This document shows positions 1 to 10,949 of a stretch of DNA of 64,000 bases, in pieces (position 1 is the stretch's first letter; each line of letters begins with the position of its first letter). This stretch comes from Monosporascus cannonballus. Taxonomy: Eukaryota > Ascomycota > Sordariomycetes > Xylariales. The DNA is taken from assembly GCA_004154925.1 (NCBI GenBank), contig QJNS01000244.1, positions 47,594 through 111,593 of the forward strand, read 5' to 3'. A program made the translations under genes and the position numbers. The notes below the pieces were generated by a model, which ran no database searches, was not told where the DNA came from, and saw nothing but the letters and a program-made list of their open reading frames with translations.

Positions 1-473
1 TGCGTTGTTCGGCATTCCGTAGAATATATGCCCAACTCTCACTCCTTTCAGGGCTATTTGTGTAACATCTTGTATACTGAGAGCTATTCAGCCTGGGTTA
101 AAGCTATCGGCAGCACCTCGGACAATGGTGGTTAAGTTCGGACTCCGGTGCGTCTTTGATGGCTGCCCGGGGGTTGCACAGACGAGGACTATACAGAACT
201 GTGCAACACACCAACACCAATAGAAAGAACTGATCTTCCCTTGTAAATGATCACCCTGGTTTACGAGACAAACAATCGGGAGAAGGAGCGATCACCTGGA
301 GAGCGATTGGTTCCGAACGGAATGGAAACCGGTGTATGACTGCTGGGCCACTGGAGTAAAATCCCCTTAGCCAACGTCTTTGCGAACTCCATGTGGGCTC
401 GAAGACACTAGTCGTTGTCTTGCCTCCTTCTGTTTAGGAAGATAAGCCGGTGTCACGGCTAGCATAGCTCCCA

Positions 474-679
474 TGTCAGGGAAAATGGTAAAGTACGGAG
501 TGAGAGGCAGAAGAAGCAGCCCAGCAGGTGGTTCATAGTATGGGTAGTAAATAGATGACCATTAATGCCTGCCCTTTTCTAACTACTCGGGGGCGAAGCC
601 CCCCTATATATACACAAACTGGAGCCACACTGGTGGGTCGCTGGGCCCCGGAAAGGGGGCCGCACCTTGGCACCTGACA
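474..679. repeat. 206-bp LTR-like repeat, copy 1
   Basis: This stretch begins TGTCAGG and ends CCTGACA, so it has the TG...CA ends and short inverted termini of a solo LTR. It is the same length as, and closely similar to, the copy at 19905-20110; a diverged third copy lies at about 18236-18426. Shared blocks include ATGACCATTAA, CTAACTACTCGGGGG, a TATATACACAAAC stretch and GCACCTTGGCACCTGACA. The flanking 5 bases do not match each other, so the insertion edges have either diverged or been rearranged. Confidence 0.6.
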
Positions 680-1274
680 CTTGCGGACCAAAGAGACGGC
701 AACCAAACAAGGAACCTTTCCGTCTCCGTGTTCAAGTAAATAGTTAAATATTACGCTTCGAGGATAGGGCTGACGTCGTGCGAAAGCAGATAACTCCATC
801 CATGTCTATATCACGAGTCTATCCTATCCGTACCGCCATGAATGACCGGCAACAAGCACAACAAGAATGTTATACTCGCACATCCAAACGCTAAAGACTT
901 TTATCCACTCTGAGATGCTTGCTTGGTGTCCCTGGTATCAATCATATACCCCTTCGCAAGCCTGGAAAGACCAAACAGTGGCGTCTTTCCTGCGCCGATG
1001 GCAGCGACATTAAGTTTAGAGACTTTCGAGCTCAAACTTCTCTGCCTATTCTACTTGTAATGAGGATTCAATTACGACCAAGGCCCCTGTATAATGCGCC
1101 CCATTTCGGCCCACGACCGGGAAAGTCCATTTCTACCATCATCCTCGCATTCTCAGGTATGGCCATCGCAGCGCTCGCCGTCGTTAGTAGGTTTTAAGCC
1201 AAAAGTTATCTACTCATTTCCACGTAAATCCAGGACTAATTGGCTCGAAATAGAGAGGCACCCAATGGATAATT

Positions 1275-1430
1275 ATGACGACGATATTTTCCTCTGCCGT
1301 CAAGCGCTACATGGACTCTATGGCCTGTGGTGACGCCATCCATCATAATGGCCACGATGATGCAACCAAGGGCGGTGTCGAGTCTATTACCCATGGCGGT
1401 ACCATTTATCTTAATATCGAGGATGAGTGA
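1275..1430 (+). CDS. Possible 51-codon exon or gene fragment, unrecognised
   Basis: An ATG-to-TGA frame of 51 codons starts MTTIFSSAVKRYMDSM and ends GGTIYLNIEDE. Its composition (balanced, GC-rich third positions, few rare codons) looks more coding than the surrounding frames. No partner exon was found and I do not recognise a family. It may be the last exon of a decayed small gene or chance. Confidence 0.2.
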   Translation: MTTIFSSAVKRYMDSMACGDAIHHNGHDDATKGGVESITHGGTIYLNIEDE

Positions 1431-1878
1431 TAGGCAAAAGTCTTTTAAGAGTGAGGAGAGGCCGAGGCAGGGTGGAGGGGAACACAGTGGCACTTCACAT
1501 GTGTTATATCGCTGATGGAACGCAAGTGCACGACAATCTTCCATAGGGTAGGTCGTATGGGATGTAAAGACATAGCATAATCGTATTCTTGTGGACCGCA
1601 TGCCTTCCATTCATCTCGCTCTAATTTCTACCAACATACACCTACGCGTGTAGATACGCATTTCCTCGTGTGGGTAGGGTCTTGTAGCTTAGTACATGCC
1701 GGCCAGGTCATCTCAGGCCACGACTGGCTCGGGCCACCAGCGCCGGGATGGCATATAGATTATGTATAATAGGGCGTATCCAGTGAGCCGGATCAGATAG
1801 CGGGGTGCCACACATACTAGGGGGCAGATGCACAGCTCTTGAGGATATATATGTCACTAGGAAGCTAGGAGCCGAGAT

Positions 1879-3869
1879 TAGGGTTTGCATTACCCACCCA
1901 CCCACGCTAAAATTTCCACCCACGAGTACCCACGGAGACCCGCTAACCACCCACGGGTGGGTAGCAGGGGTGCGTAGGTAAACTGAAACCACCCACGGAC
2001 TAACCACCCGTGGATACCCAAAATGCTAAATGGTTAACCACCCATGGGTACCCATTTCTAACTTAAGTATTTATTATATTAATATAAGTAAATTAATCCT
2101 TATAAAGATAAAAAACGTATATAACATCAGGCTGTATTTTATGAAGTACTTTTTAAAGTACTAATACCTAAATCAGGAACACCTAATTGTTATGCTTGGC
2201 CCTAACCATTATTCTTATGAACGCAACGCCGTACTAATCGGGGTATCCATAACTGCCGTATGCAGGGCCGTACTAATCCGAGTATTAATCGGGGTAACCA
2301 AAACTCCCTTATGCGAAGCCGTACCAATCGTATATTAATATTCTTGCGGCTCGTCCTGCTTTACCTGCTCGTCCGGCTCTAGCTGGTCGTCCTGCTCAGT
2401 TATTTCTGAATCGGAATTCAGCGGGATATTCAGCTCTTTATATGGCTTATCTGGGTTTTGCAGTACGGCTTGCTCGTGCTCCTTAGCCTGCCGCTGGCAG
2501 ATAAACCTCTCCTTTCGCTAAGCATGATACAGCTTGTCTTACTGCGCGCGAGCCTTTTCCAGCTGCTTTTGTTTTGCTTTATCTCGGGCTGCTTTTCGTT
2601 CGGCTTTTCTGGTTTCGCGTTCTTTTGGAGTTTCGTATAGCGCCTATCCGGTAACGCCGTAATCCGGCAAACCCATAGGACCTACAGACGCCATCATGCC
2701 CGTCACATGGTAGACTAGCTTCATGTCTTTAACCATTAACGTGACGCGTTTGCCATGGATGCAACACAAATTGGCGGCTATAAACGATTAGTACGTGGAT
2801 TAGTACGCATATTCGTTGCTAACTTAATTTTATAGCACCAGCTGTACTATGCCTACATTTATTAAATTAAACTTCTCCAAAAGCCCTTGCAGACCCTATA
2901 TTATAAGGCCCGACAAAGCTCCCACCACTTACGCAATGGGAACTTGATACCCGAAATTAAGCTGGGCATCCTTGATTTTCTCCGCGCCGAGGGGATAAAT
3001 AAAACTTGGGCAACCCCCATTTTTCATTATCTTTGCAACTTTGCTGACATTCGTCTCTGGATGGCGGATAACGAAAAAAAGCTCCTGGTTAATCTTATCA
3101 AACTCCAACCTTCCGATATTATAGCTTAGAAAAAATTGTTTCCGCGGGTGGCGGACAAATTCAAATTACGCCGCCGGTCTTACAGGCTCCGGTAAGTTAA
3201 TTACCTATTTTATTGGCGTACTAATCTTCGTACTAACCCATTTTTCTCGCCCTAGTTCGAAACACAAATTTCGTCGCTTCAATTACTTTCCAAAAGTGCT
3301 TTCGTACTTTCAGCCTACGGTTACCGGAATATTAAGAGAAGTAATTTCCTTCGGCTACAATGCCCGCAAGCTTCGTAAGTTTTGGTCGCCTTATCTTCCC
3401 GGCCCGGCTTGGCTCTGAAATAATGCGGCAATGCGATGGCTCGAAAAAGCCGCTTTTCGTTCGGCTTCTAGGCGAAAAGTGAAATTGGCGGTAACACTAA
3501 TATGCATCCCGAAAATCTTTCCAATTGCCCCCAAGGCCTTCGTAAACAACTTTCTCCCAAGCGTATATTCGTTTGGTTCACAGAATATAATGGATTAAGT
3601 AGTTTGGCCAAATTGGCAAATTCGCAACCAATTTTGCTTGGTTCATAAGGCAGGGCAATTACTACGCAGATTAGCACGGAGATTAGTACGCCTTTAATGA
3701 CAATCTTGCTCTTAAAATAAATACGACCCTTAATTCGCTATGTTCTGACGTTATTATGATTTTTACCCAATGGGTACCCGTGGGTGGGTAGTTCGTGGGT
3801 GGGTAGTCGTGGGTAATTTCGAAAAAATTTCCAAGACCACCCATGGGTGGGTACCCATTGCAAACCCTA
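1879..3869. mobile_element. hAT-like DNA transposon, decayed, about 2.0 kb
   Basis: The element is bounded by inverted termini TAGGGTTTGC...GCAAACCCTA and flanked by a perfect 8-bp direct repeat, GCCGAGAT (1871-1878 and 3870-3877). An 8-bp target duplication is typical of hAT elements. Subterminal regions on both sides carry many CCCACCC/GGGTGGG and TACCCACGG blocks. The interior holds a minus-strand histone-H3-like pseudogene (2335-2777), a plus-strand 80-codon frame (2890-3129) of unknown meaning with a possible plus-strand intron behind it (3192-3255, GTAAGT...CTAG), and about ten copies of a CGTACTAATC-like motif. No hAT transposase (dimerisation domain, DDE residues) was recognised, so the copy is either non-autonomous or too decayed to read. 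The 194-bp element at 5326-5519 shares the termini. Confidence 0.75.
2335..2777 (-). pseudogene. Histone H3-like C-terminal domain with long charged tail, broken
   Basis: Read on the minus strand, positions 2772-2725 encode NLCCIHGKRVTLMVKD. Histone H3 has NLCAIHAKRVTIMPKD at the start of its last helix, and the resemblance continues for about 25 residues. The frame then runs on for about 115 codons with a Lys/Arg/Glu/Ala/Gln-rich, coiled-coil-like stretch (TPKERETRKAERKAAR) and an acidic end, stopping at 2335-2337. Three in-frame stops (2646-2644 TAG, 2541-2539 TAA, 2520-2518 TAG) each fit a C-to-T change of a Gln codon, as RIP would make. The segment is preceded by TACTAATCGTTTATAG, which looks like a branch point and 3' splice site, so this is probably a last exon. 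I could not find the earlier part of an H3 fold upstream. It lies wholly inside the hAT-like element. Confidence 0.55.
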
Positions 3870-3877
3870 GCCGAGAT

Positions 3878-5317
3878 CCCACTTGTGTGTGGCGATCCAC
3901 TGATATATAGCGCCCTAGGGCTCCGGAAGAGGAACAAGGTTGTTGCGGATGATCCCTGAAGCTGTCAGGGGGGCCCTTTTTTGCGACACGGGGCCTACCT
4001 AAGTTCGAGGCTGAGCATAACCGAGTCACCAATTGAGGCTCCGCTACTGAGCCCAACTATCGGCTGAGTCGTTGCATTAATATGCGAACCGCAGCGTGCA
4101 CTCTAATCCTTGCTTCCTTGCCAGAGGGATAGCTCCCAGCTCTAACATCTATACATGTTCGTCATAGCCTTAGAATAGTGCACCGAAATTACCTCCCGCT
4201 AGGTAGTGAGATGGACTATCCATACAAGAGGACATGGGGTTTGGGTGTAATAGCAGGATCAGTAAAGGATCTGGTGATGAAATATGCGGACAACAAACAG
4301 CAAGGGAGGGGCCGTCAAGGATTCGGGATGAGGAATAGACTAGCAGAGGGGACATAATGGAACCATCTCAGGGAACTCTCTCGTACAGGAATGACCAGCC
4401 CATCCAAGGAGAGAACTTTTTGTACACGTTCAAGTCACTCTACTTTAGACACAATGGTAGGCTCCGGGTGTGCCCAGTCGATAAGTTTTTAAGTCTCGTA
4501 AAGAGGACCTAGGAATGACCTCACTTAGCACGCCGCTCCAGCGTATTGGGTGGTATCATGAAAAGTACCAACTGTATTAATGTTTTCTATAGTTTTAAGT
4601 CTCCCATAGATAATATGCCATATACTTTCCTTTGCAGCTATCGCTGGGAAAGTCTATTCCACTCACCTCTGTTTCGGTGATAAACAATTTAAGCAAACAA
4701 ATAGGAAACTACGTCCACGTGTGAGAGAGGAAAACAGCGCGGAATAGCTGTTCCAAAGCCTATATAAGCCAGATATCTTGCGATCTTCTTCCTCCAACAT
4801 TACACTTAATCAACCTACACTCTTCTTAACAATCAACACTCCTCCTATCAACCTTCCTCAACGTGCTGTGTTTCTTCTTTGCCGTTGATGATGCCGCGTA
4901 CGCCACATTCAAGTGCAAGTTAACTACCAGCAAGTCCGAGGCTTCGAAGACCATGTCTTCTAGTAGGCCCAGATTCAACGAGGCCATCGGCGTTGTAAAG
5001 TGTGGGGAAAGCTTGCAGAAGAACTACGCGTTCATCATTGGTATATCTTGTCTAGGGCAGGGATTTCGTACTCCACGCCACCGTGACTACTAACTGGAAA
5101 CCCCCCAAGCACGTCGGTCACGCCATCGCCGAAAGAACCAGGGGGACTAAATTCGAAGGATCACAGAATTTGTCACCTAATACGTTTCCTATCAACCTGC
5201 AAACTTTCCTTGACCGTCTTAATCCCCAACCTCATCTCCAACACCACATATAATCTCAGCACAACTAAAATTCACATAATTAACAAGTGTCGTCCTCTCC
5301 TCCAACACCACCGAGCG
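3878..5317. other. Intergenic stretch with a TATA-type promoter at its end
   Basis: No gene is seen from 3878 to about 4740. From there CCTATATAAGCC (about 4758-4769) is followed by a CT/CA-rich leader typical of a fungal 5' UTR, leading into the decayed small frame at 4863. After 5093 nothing coding is seen. Confidence 0.4.
4863..5093 (+). pseudogene. Decayed small Cys-containing (possibly secreted) protein gene
   Basis: A 76-codon open frame sits about 100 bases downstream of a TATA box and pyrimidine-rich leader, where the start of a small gene would be expected, but its first codon is GTG, not ATG. The frame begins with a hydrophobic stretch (CFFFAVDDAAYA) that resembles a damaged signal peptide and then has a few Cys residues (TFKCK, VVKCG, GISCLG). 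The first in-frame ATG is 37 codons in. This fits a small secreted-protein gene that lost its start and perhaps its 3' part, but no family was recognised and the call rests on layout only. Confidence 0.25.
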
Positions 5318-5325
5318 GAGCAGGA

Positions 5326-5519
5326 TAGGGTTTGCACTAACCACCCACTCTACCCACCAGTACCCACGGATGATATTTTCAATCATATATAAGTAATAAA
5401 GGCCTGTAGATAATAGGCTGATTTTATAATAGTTATATCTAGGTAACCGGAAGTATTAGGCTTTTATGGCGTATTAATTTACGTTGTGGGTAGTGAATGG
5501 ATACCCATTGCGACCCCTA
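5326..5519. mobile_element. 194-bp MITE related to the hAT-like element
   Basis: The left end is TAGGGTTTGC and the right end, in reverse complement, is TAGGGGTCGC, both followed by the same CCCAC-rich subterminal blocks as the 2.0 kb element at 1879-3869. A perfect 8-bp direct repeat GAGCAGGA flanks it (5318-5325 and 5520-5527). The centre is AT-rich and non-coding. It is a miniature, internally deleted derivative. Confidence 0.75.
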
Positions 5520-5527
5520 GAGCAGGA

Positions 5528-7660
5528 CGACTACATTCAATAGGTCACAAAACTCGCCCATCAGTATTTTCCCTATCAACCTACAGAAGCCAGCTTCCTT
5601 GGACTCCTCTAACTCCCCAAACAAGACTGTGAGTATCCCGGTCTCCATCCTGACTTGATGATTGACGATATTGATGTAGGACACAGCTTGGGCTGGGATT
5701 GGACAAGATTTCTCGACTACCTCCCACGGCTTGTCCACCTCCGTCTTCACAGCCAATCGTCCAGGCTTTCTTTCTACAACTACTTCAAGCCTCATACCAA
5801 CCATCCCAAATTCCATATGAAGACCTTCCAGACTCTTCCCCAGGGAGCTTCTCCAACTCCGCGTCAATTCTTCCTATGATTGAAGATGTCGCCCGCGTCT
5901 CACAGCCCCGAATATCACCCTCTTCTATTCCAGATGCTCGGACATTAGAGGTTGTGACTTTTGGCTTTTCCTAAAATGCATCTCAATGTACGTCTGCTAT
6001 GGTTCACACATTATATCATAGTTACTGACATACATTGTTACTAGCCCGTTCCAACCTTTGCTTGCGGCTATTACATCACTAGTTCATGACTATAGTCTCT
6101 CCTATGGTCATCCTTACGGTTCTCCTTAAGTCTTTCCCTTGCAATTTTCCTTTCCGTATCACGGTGGACGCTACCGGAATACACGCCGGCAGCTCGCATT
6201 TCATAGCCTTCTTCAATGACCATAGCTAAGCCGCCTGAGGCTTCCAAATCAGCCCGAAAGCTCCATCGCTTTCAAACATTTCTTCGCAATCCAGAGGTAC
6301 CCATCGGACTCAAGTCTCTTCAACAGCGTGGTGTACCCCGAGCGCATGAAGCTTGGACCTCAGAGAAGAACACCACCACAAACACTTGAACGAGCATGCT
6401 TCCCATGGAAAGCTCGCCTCTGCAGCAGATATTACTAGCATCATATACTTTTCACTTGGGTAAAGAAAAGACACCCGCGGCGTTTCAGACGAATAGAATG
6501 TTTCCTTGCTACAAGCCGTATCTGTTGATTTTGAACATCATTAACAGCCAGAGAACTGTATTAGGAATCTCAAGACTTTAGATATGCAGCGCCAGACGAC
6601 GTAATGACAGTACATCGGTGCTAAAGAGTTCGGGAACAGCAGCTAACCTTGGAGCTTAACTCAGCTTTTCAAGACTAATAATATCTTCGAATTGGCATAC
6701 ATGCAGCCCTGCCACTGTAACATTGATTACATTGTACAATCCTATTGTCGGTACAAAGTCGTCCTTTCAGGTCGTTGGCTCGTCTTAACGCTTCGGCGGG
6801 GTGATCTACGACATCCTTACGATGAAAACCTAGAAAATGCCATCATACCATATCTCACATTCACTTTAGGGGAAGCTGATAACCCGAGGCATGGCAGGAG
6901 CTCCTAAAGGGGCCGTAGACGTCAGCTTTCAAGTGTCAGGGCCGCCAACCACACCGCAAGTCTAAGTCCAAGGTGTATACCTACCAAGCTCTAGCTCAGT
7001 ATAACCTCCTCTGCTAGCTGTATCATCCTAGTGCTGTCCAGAGTCCAAATACCGACTGATCCTTTTTCTACCAGGTTATTATCCACCTCTCTACCACCAA
7101 GTTATCGTCGCTTTCCTTCTTCAACTCCAAGCTGAGAATAAAGATTACTCGCATAAGTACAAGGCTCTTAATACAGCTGATGTCTAACCTCTCTATTCCA
7201 AAGCGAAATAGCTTCTCCTTTCACTCAAGAGAAAGCCAGGTGAGATGACCTTTGGAACGCATTGTCCTATGGATAGCGATGCTAACACGAAATCAGGCGA
7301 CGAGCAGTAGGCATAGGGGGTGTGAAGGGTACTTAGTAGTTGTCTGTGAGACATTAATAGCAGCGGGCATGCTCTGGGCCGCCCCCAAACAGCCGTACAA
7401 ATCCTGTGCCGATACTGGGATCACCAAGACCTTCCCAGACACTGCGGTTTTCAAAGCCAGACATTTGGTTCTCAACAAGCTCAGATGAAGCCTAGGTATC
7501 CTCCTGATTCTTACTTGGGAGTCAGGTGGCCCACTTCGACTTTGTGCACCAGGAATGGCAAGGGAGTCGGCAAACGCCCTGGCGACGACTCGTGCGACGA
7601 ATATCCCTTTGCGACAACAAGCTAAAGCAAATACCCGAATAAATACCAGGTTTCCCGTTA
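5528..7660. other. Stretch without recognisable genes
   Basis: Several 60-115 codon frames exist on both strands, including one at 5655-5879 (plus) and its overlap on the minus strand, but none has a recognisable domain, supportable introns or a consistent frame. They could include remains of a decayed gene around 5530-5980. Nothing firm can be called. Confidence 0.4.
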
Positions 7661-7669
7661 AGTTCCGAA

Positions 7670-8215
7670 ATGAAAATAATAACTAAGGCGTCAGTTTAAA
7701 AGCCTCATGTTAGAAGTTAAAACAAAGGCCCGACATCAAGCAAAATTTTATTGTTAGGATTAACAACTCAAGTAATAGCAATATTAAGCATTTTTAAAAC
7801 TAAACTTTCAAAAACGACTGTTGGTAGATTTAGGATGAGAAGATTTCAAAACCCGCTGGAAATTTTCTTTTCAATTTTTTTTTTAAAAAAAACCAACTCC
7901 GGAAAACATTTAATTTTAATACAGGATAACCAGCTTTTGTCGAAATATAATTGCGAAATAGATGTGTAAGTGATCAGTTGTTTTTTTCTTTTATTTAATT
8001 TATTTAATTTATTTAATTTATTTAATTTATTTAATTTATTTAATTTATTTAATTTATTTAATTTATTTAATTTATTTAATTTATTTATTTAATTTATTTA
8101 ATTTATTTAATTTATTTAATTTATTTAATTTATTTAATTTATTTAATTTATTTAATTTATTTAATTTATTTAATTAATTTATTTCATTTATTTAATTTAT
8201 TTAATTATATTTTTT
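7670..8215. repeat. AT-rich segment ending in a (TTTAATTTA)n tandem array
   Basis: From about 7670 the sequence becomes AT-rich. Between about 7990 and 8210 it is an almost perfect tandem array of the 9-mer TTTAATTTA, roughly 24 units with two small interruptions (near 8085 and 8172). It contains no coding sequence. Confidence 0.85.
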
Positions 8216-8713
8216 TGACACCTGGACTGAAGAGATTGATGGAGGCTCCTCGACTTTTATTCCGGATATCTTTTTGAAGATGTCCCGGCGGAGGCCATGG
8301 GGCAGCTGTCGCCCTCGGCGCACTCACCTGCCTCTCACTACCCCGTCCGATCTCCGGCTCCGTTTCAGTGCGATGAACATGGCCGTTGGTCTCAGCATTT
8401 GCCTCTGGCCCCGGCCCGAAAGACCCTTATTGGGGAGACGGCGAATCTTCGAGTTCGTACAGCCGCCGCAGTCGTTGCGCGTGCCCCGTCTCCATATGCC
8501 ACCGACTGACTATCCATATCCTGGCCAACGAAGGTTGCGAGAAAGAGCTTCTTTCCCCATGGATACATAGGATGCAGGACACGAGGCCGAGTTGATAGTC
8601 AACCCAGAATGCCTAGCCCCTTGGCGTTTTTCGCCTCCAAAACCGGCTACCCAGAACTTTACCTTTTCTGAAACCACAATATATCTCACGTGACTCTCAC
8701 TTCCGATGAACTA

Positions 8714-9166
8714 CACTAATGCGCCAAAAAAAATCCGTACGCCCACCCCTTTCTCACCAAAACTCACGCTTTGCACTCCGCTCAATAATTCGAAAAAAAA
8801 GCAAAAAGTTAAAAAATTATAATCCATATAGAACTTTGATTATATTTATTATATTCCGAAAAATATATTAAATCAATAAACGTTTACGGAAGTTATCGTA
8901 CATTACGCTAAAGTAACGGTAATTTTCTATATAATTTTTTTTTCTTATTATAGCAAATATTTGTCAATTAAATATATTTTGATTTTTTCACAAAAATTTA
9001 TAGCTGTTAGAAAAGTTCAGTAAAAGGGTAATTACAGCCCATTTAATAAATTATATAAATAAAATATCCTAGTATTTATATCATTTTTAACGTTTATTAT
9101 AATGGAGTGCAAAGAGTGAGTTTTGGTGATATGGGTGGGCGTACGGATTTTTTTGGCGCATCAGTA
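8714..9166. mobile_element. Tc1/mariner-like MITE with about 65-bp inverted repeats
   Basis: The sequence from 8714 (starting CACTAATGCGCC) to about 8780 recurs in reverse complement at about 9104-9166 (in reverse complement starting TACTGATGCGCC). Shared blocks include AAAAAAATCCGTACGCCCACCC and CACCAAAACTCAC. A TA dinucleotide flanks each side (8712-8713 and 9167-9168), as for Tc1/mariner insertions. The interior, about 320 bases, is very AT-rich and non-coding. Confidence 0.7.
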
Positions 9167-9168
9167 TA

Positions 9169-10620
9169 CAGTTACTCGGCTGTGGATACCCTTGGTGTTG
9201 TGCGGCTTCAAGGATCGACGAATCAGCAACTTGGTCTTCCCAAAACGGCAAAACGGAGCTCACGTGATCTCATATCCGATTTATTATAGTTAGTTAGCTG
9301 CGAAGCTGCTTGGTGTTATACCCTGGTGGCTTCGCCCGAACCGAGTAAGTCCATGAACGTTAAGTACACGGAGGAGGGCTCCCGAGAACCGACGAATCAA
9401 CGGCTCCGTTCTTGCTTAAAATGGCAACCAACTCACGTGATCCTCGCATCCGGTTAACTACTGTATCGTTATAGTTCAGACCCGCTCCAGTTTCAGCAAG
9501 GCTACTGGCTCGATTGAACCAGTTACCCAGGAGCAGACCGAGACAGTTCGGTTAAAGGGCTTTCTTCAGCGTTGGGGACGGGCGAGAAAAGTATTGTCGA
9601 GCAGAATGATTTGGGTAGCAATAAGCTGCCAGGAGAGGACACCGCCAACGATGTGGTCAAGAATATTGAATATCACAGACTTCAGCGAACAATACCTCTC
9701 TAAGCAAGCGACCGAGCTCCTCCTCTTGGCCAGGGCCTTCACTCTTAAGATGGCTTCCTCCATCTTCTCCTTAGCCGACTGCGCCTTCATCACTGTTTGT
9801 CTCGGTATGACCGTTTGTTTGCAAGGTAGCGTGCTCCTGTCCCCGACCAGCCTGGGAGAAGAAACCCGGTATCGATGGCTACACCGAGTAGAAGTGCCCT
9901 ATGAGGCTAGCTATCGATCATGGAAAGATTAGAAAGCAAGGAGTTAAGGTCAGAAATTATCGTTGTTATGAGGCTGTCCAATACCGCAAGCCTCACCTAG
10001 ATATGGACGATGCTCCCTATCCCGTCGCTATACGTACGGGACCAGGTTTTGTCAAGGAAGAGGCTAAGAGGCGAATTACCGAGCACCAAAGGAAAGGCTG
10101 TGAGTGTCGGAGAAATCCGAATACCGTTACGAAGAGTTTGTGTCATCATGGATATATACATATAAATCCACTTGCATCCGAAACAGCTACGAATATCAAC
10201 TACACGAGCTCTCAACATATGGATCCGCCATTGGCAGAGGATTGGGTCGAGGAGTTTGTCCCAGAATAGGTTAGACCTTCCGTGTTGTTAATTTTGAGAT
10301 AGTTTAGAGGTATAGGACGATCTTTACGGCCCAGCCCTGCTGGAGCGCAAGGAGTTCGGGCGTCACATTCGAAATCCCCCATGGTGAACTACTCCCGCAT
10401 TTAGGGCAGCCGGTAACCAGGAGGTCAGCACTCTAGAATTCTTGCCTTGCACCGCTGTGACCTTTAAGGTTCCTAGGGGCGTCCAAGAGTTAAGGGCGTT
10501 TAGACTTCGTCAATTTAAACCACCCCGCAGTGTGTCTAGCTCCCCGCCTTTTCTTGGAAAGGAGAATGAACGAGGCGAAGGTGGCAAGGTATGTTAAATA
10601 TTAATCCCTATGAACCTAAC
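9169..10620. other. Stretch without recognisable genes; two related CACGTG segments
   Basis: Two short segments (about 9217-9275 and 9373-9445) share CGACGAATCA, AACGGC-like and CTCACGTGATC blocks about 155 bases apart and look like an old local duplication. A 122-codon frame at 9901-10269 has no recognised domain and no clear promoter. No gene is called. Confidence 0.35.
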
Positions 10621-10623
10621 AGC

Positions 10624-10949
10624 GCATTGACCATCATCCAGGAACACATAGGCGGTGATATCGCTAAAAAAAAAAGAAGCCCCTGTTCGTTGACGAGGAA
10701 GCTGACAAGATCCGCAAGTCAGAGTACCTCGTGAGCCCAAAGACATTTTCGCCCTCCGACCCGCATCACCTAGCCGAACCTGGCGAGCTCGTGCTGGTAA
10801 CTTCAGACCCTCATGACATCGTGGTACAGACGCCTGATGGGGATGTTATCTGGAAGATAACCACGGAACTCTTCCATCTTGCGGAGGCGATGCCCTCGAA
10901 CATAGTCGATCTTCTTTCGAAGCCGTTGAAGTCGAAGATGGATGAATAA
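10624..10949 (+). pseudogene. Fragment of an unrecognised protein gene, frame-split at A10
   Basis: A coding-looking frame is open from 10668 to a TAA at 10947-10949 (…FVDEEADKIRKSEYLVSP… to …LLSKPLKSKMDE). The 5' side continues in another frame as LTIIQEHIGGDIA, and the two are separated by a run of ten A (10666-10675). A one-base change in the run would join them, so either the gene is frameshifted or the run length is a sequencing error. Just upstream, CCTAACAG at 10614-10621 could be a branch point and acceptor. Function is unknown. GC-rich decayed-looking frames continue to about 11960 without a clear model. Confidence 0.3.

Larger units (their letters stand above)
1..1870. other. Gene-poor left edge
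   Basis: No complete gene is visible here. The only recognisable items are a 206-bp LTR-like repeat (474-679) and a 51-codon open frame (1275-1430, listed separately). Other open frames are short, lack coding character and overlap on both strands. Confidence 0.5.

Noticed and set aside
2887..3129. Plus-strand 80-codon frame inside the hAT-like element as transposase
   Set aside because: No hAT transposase motif is visible. The minus strand of the same DNA is also largely open, so the coding strand is uncertain.
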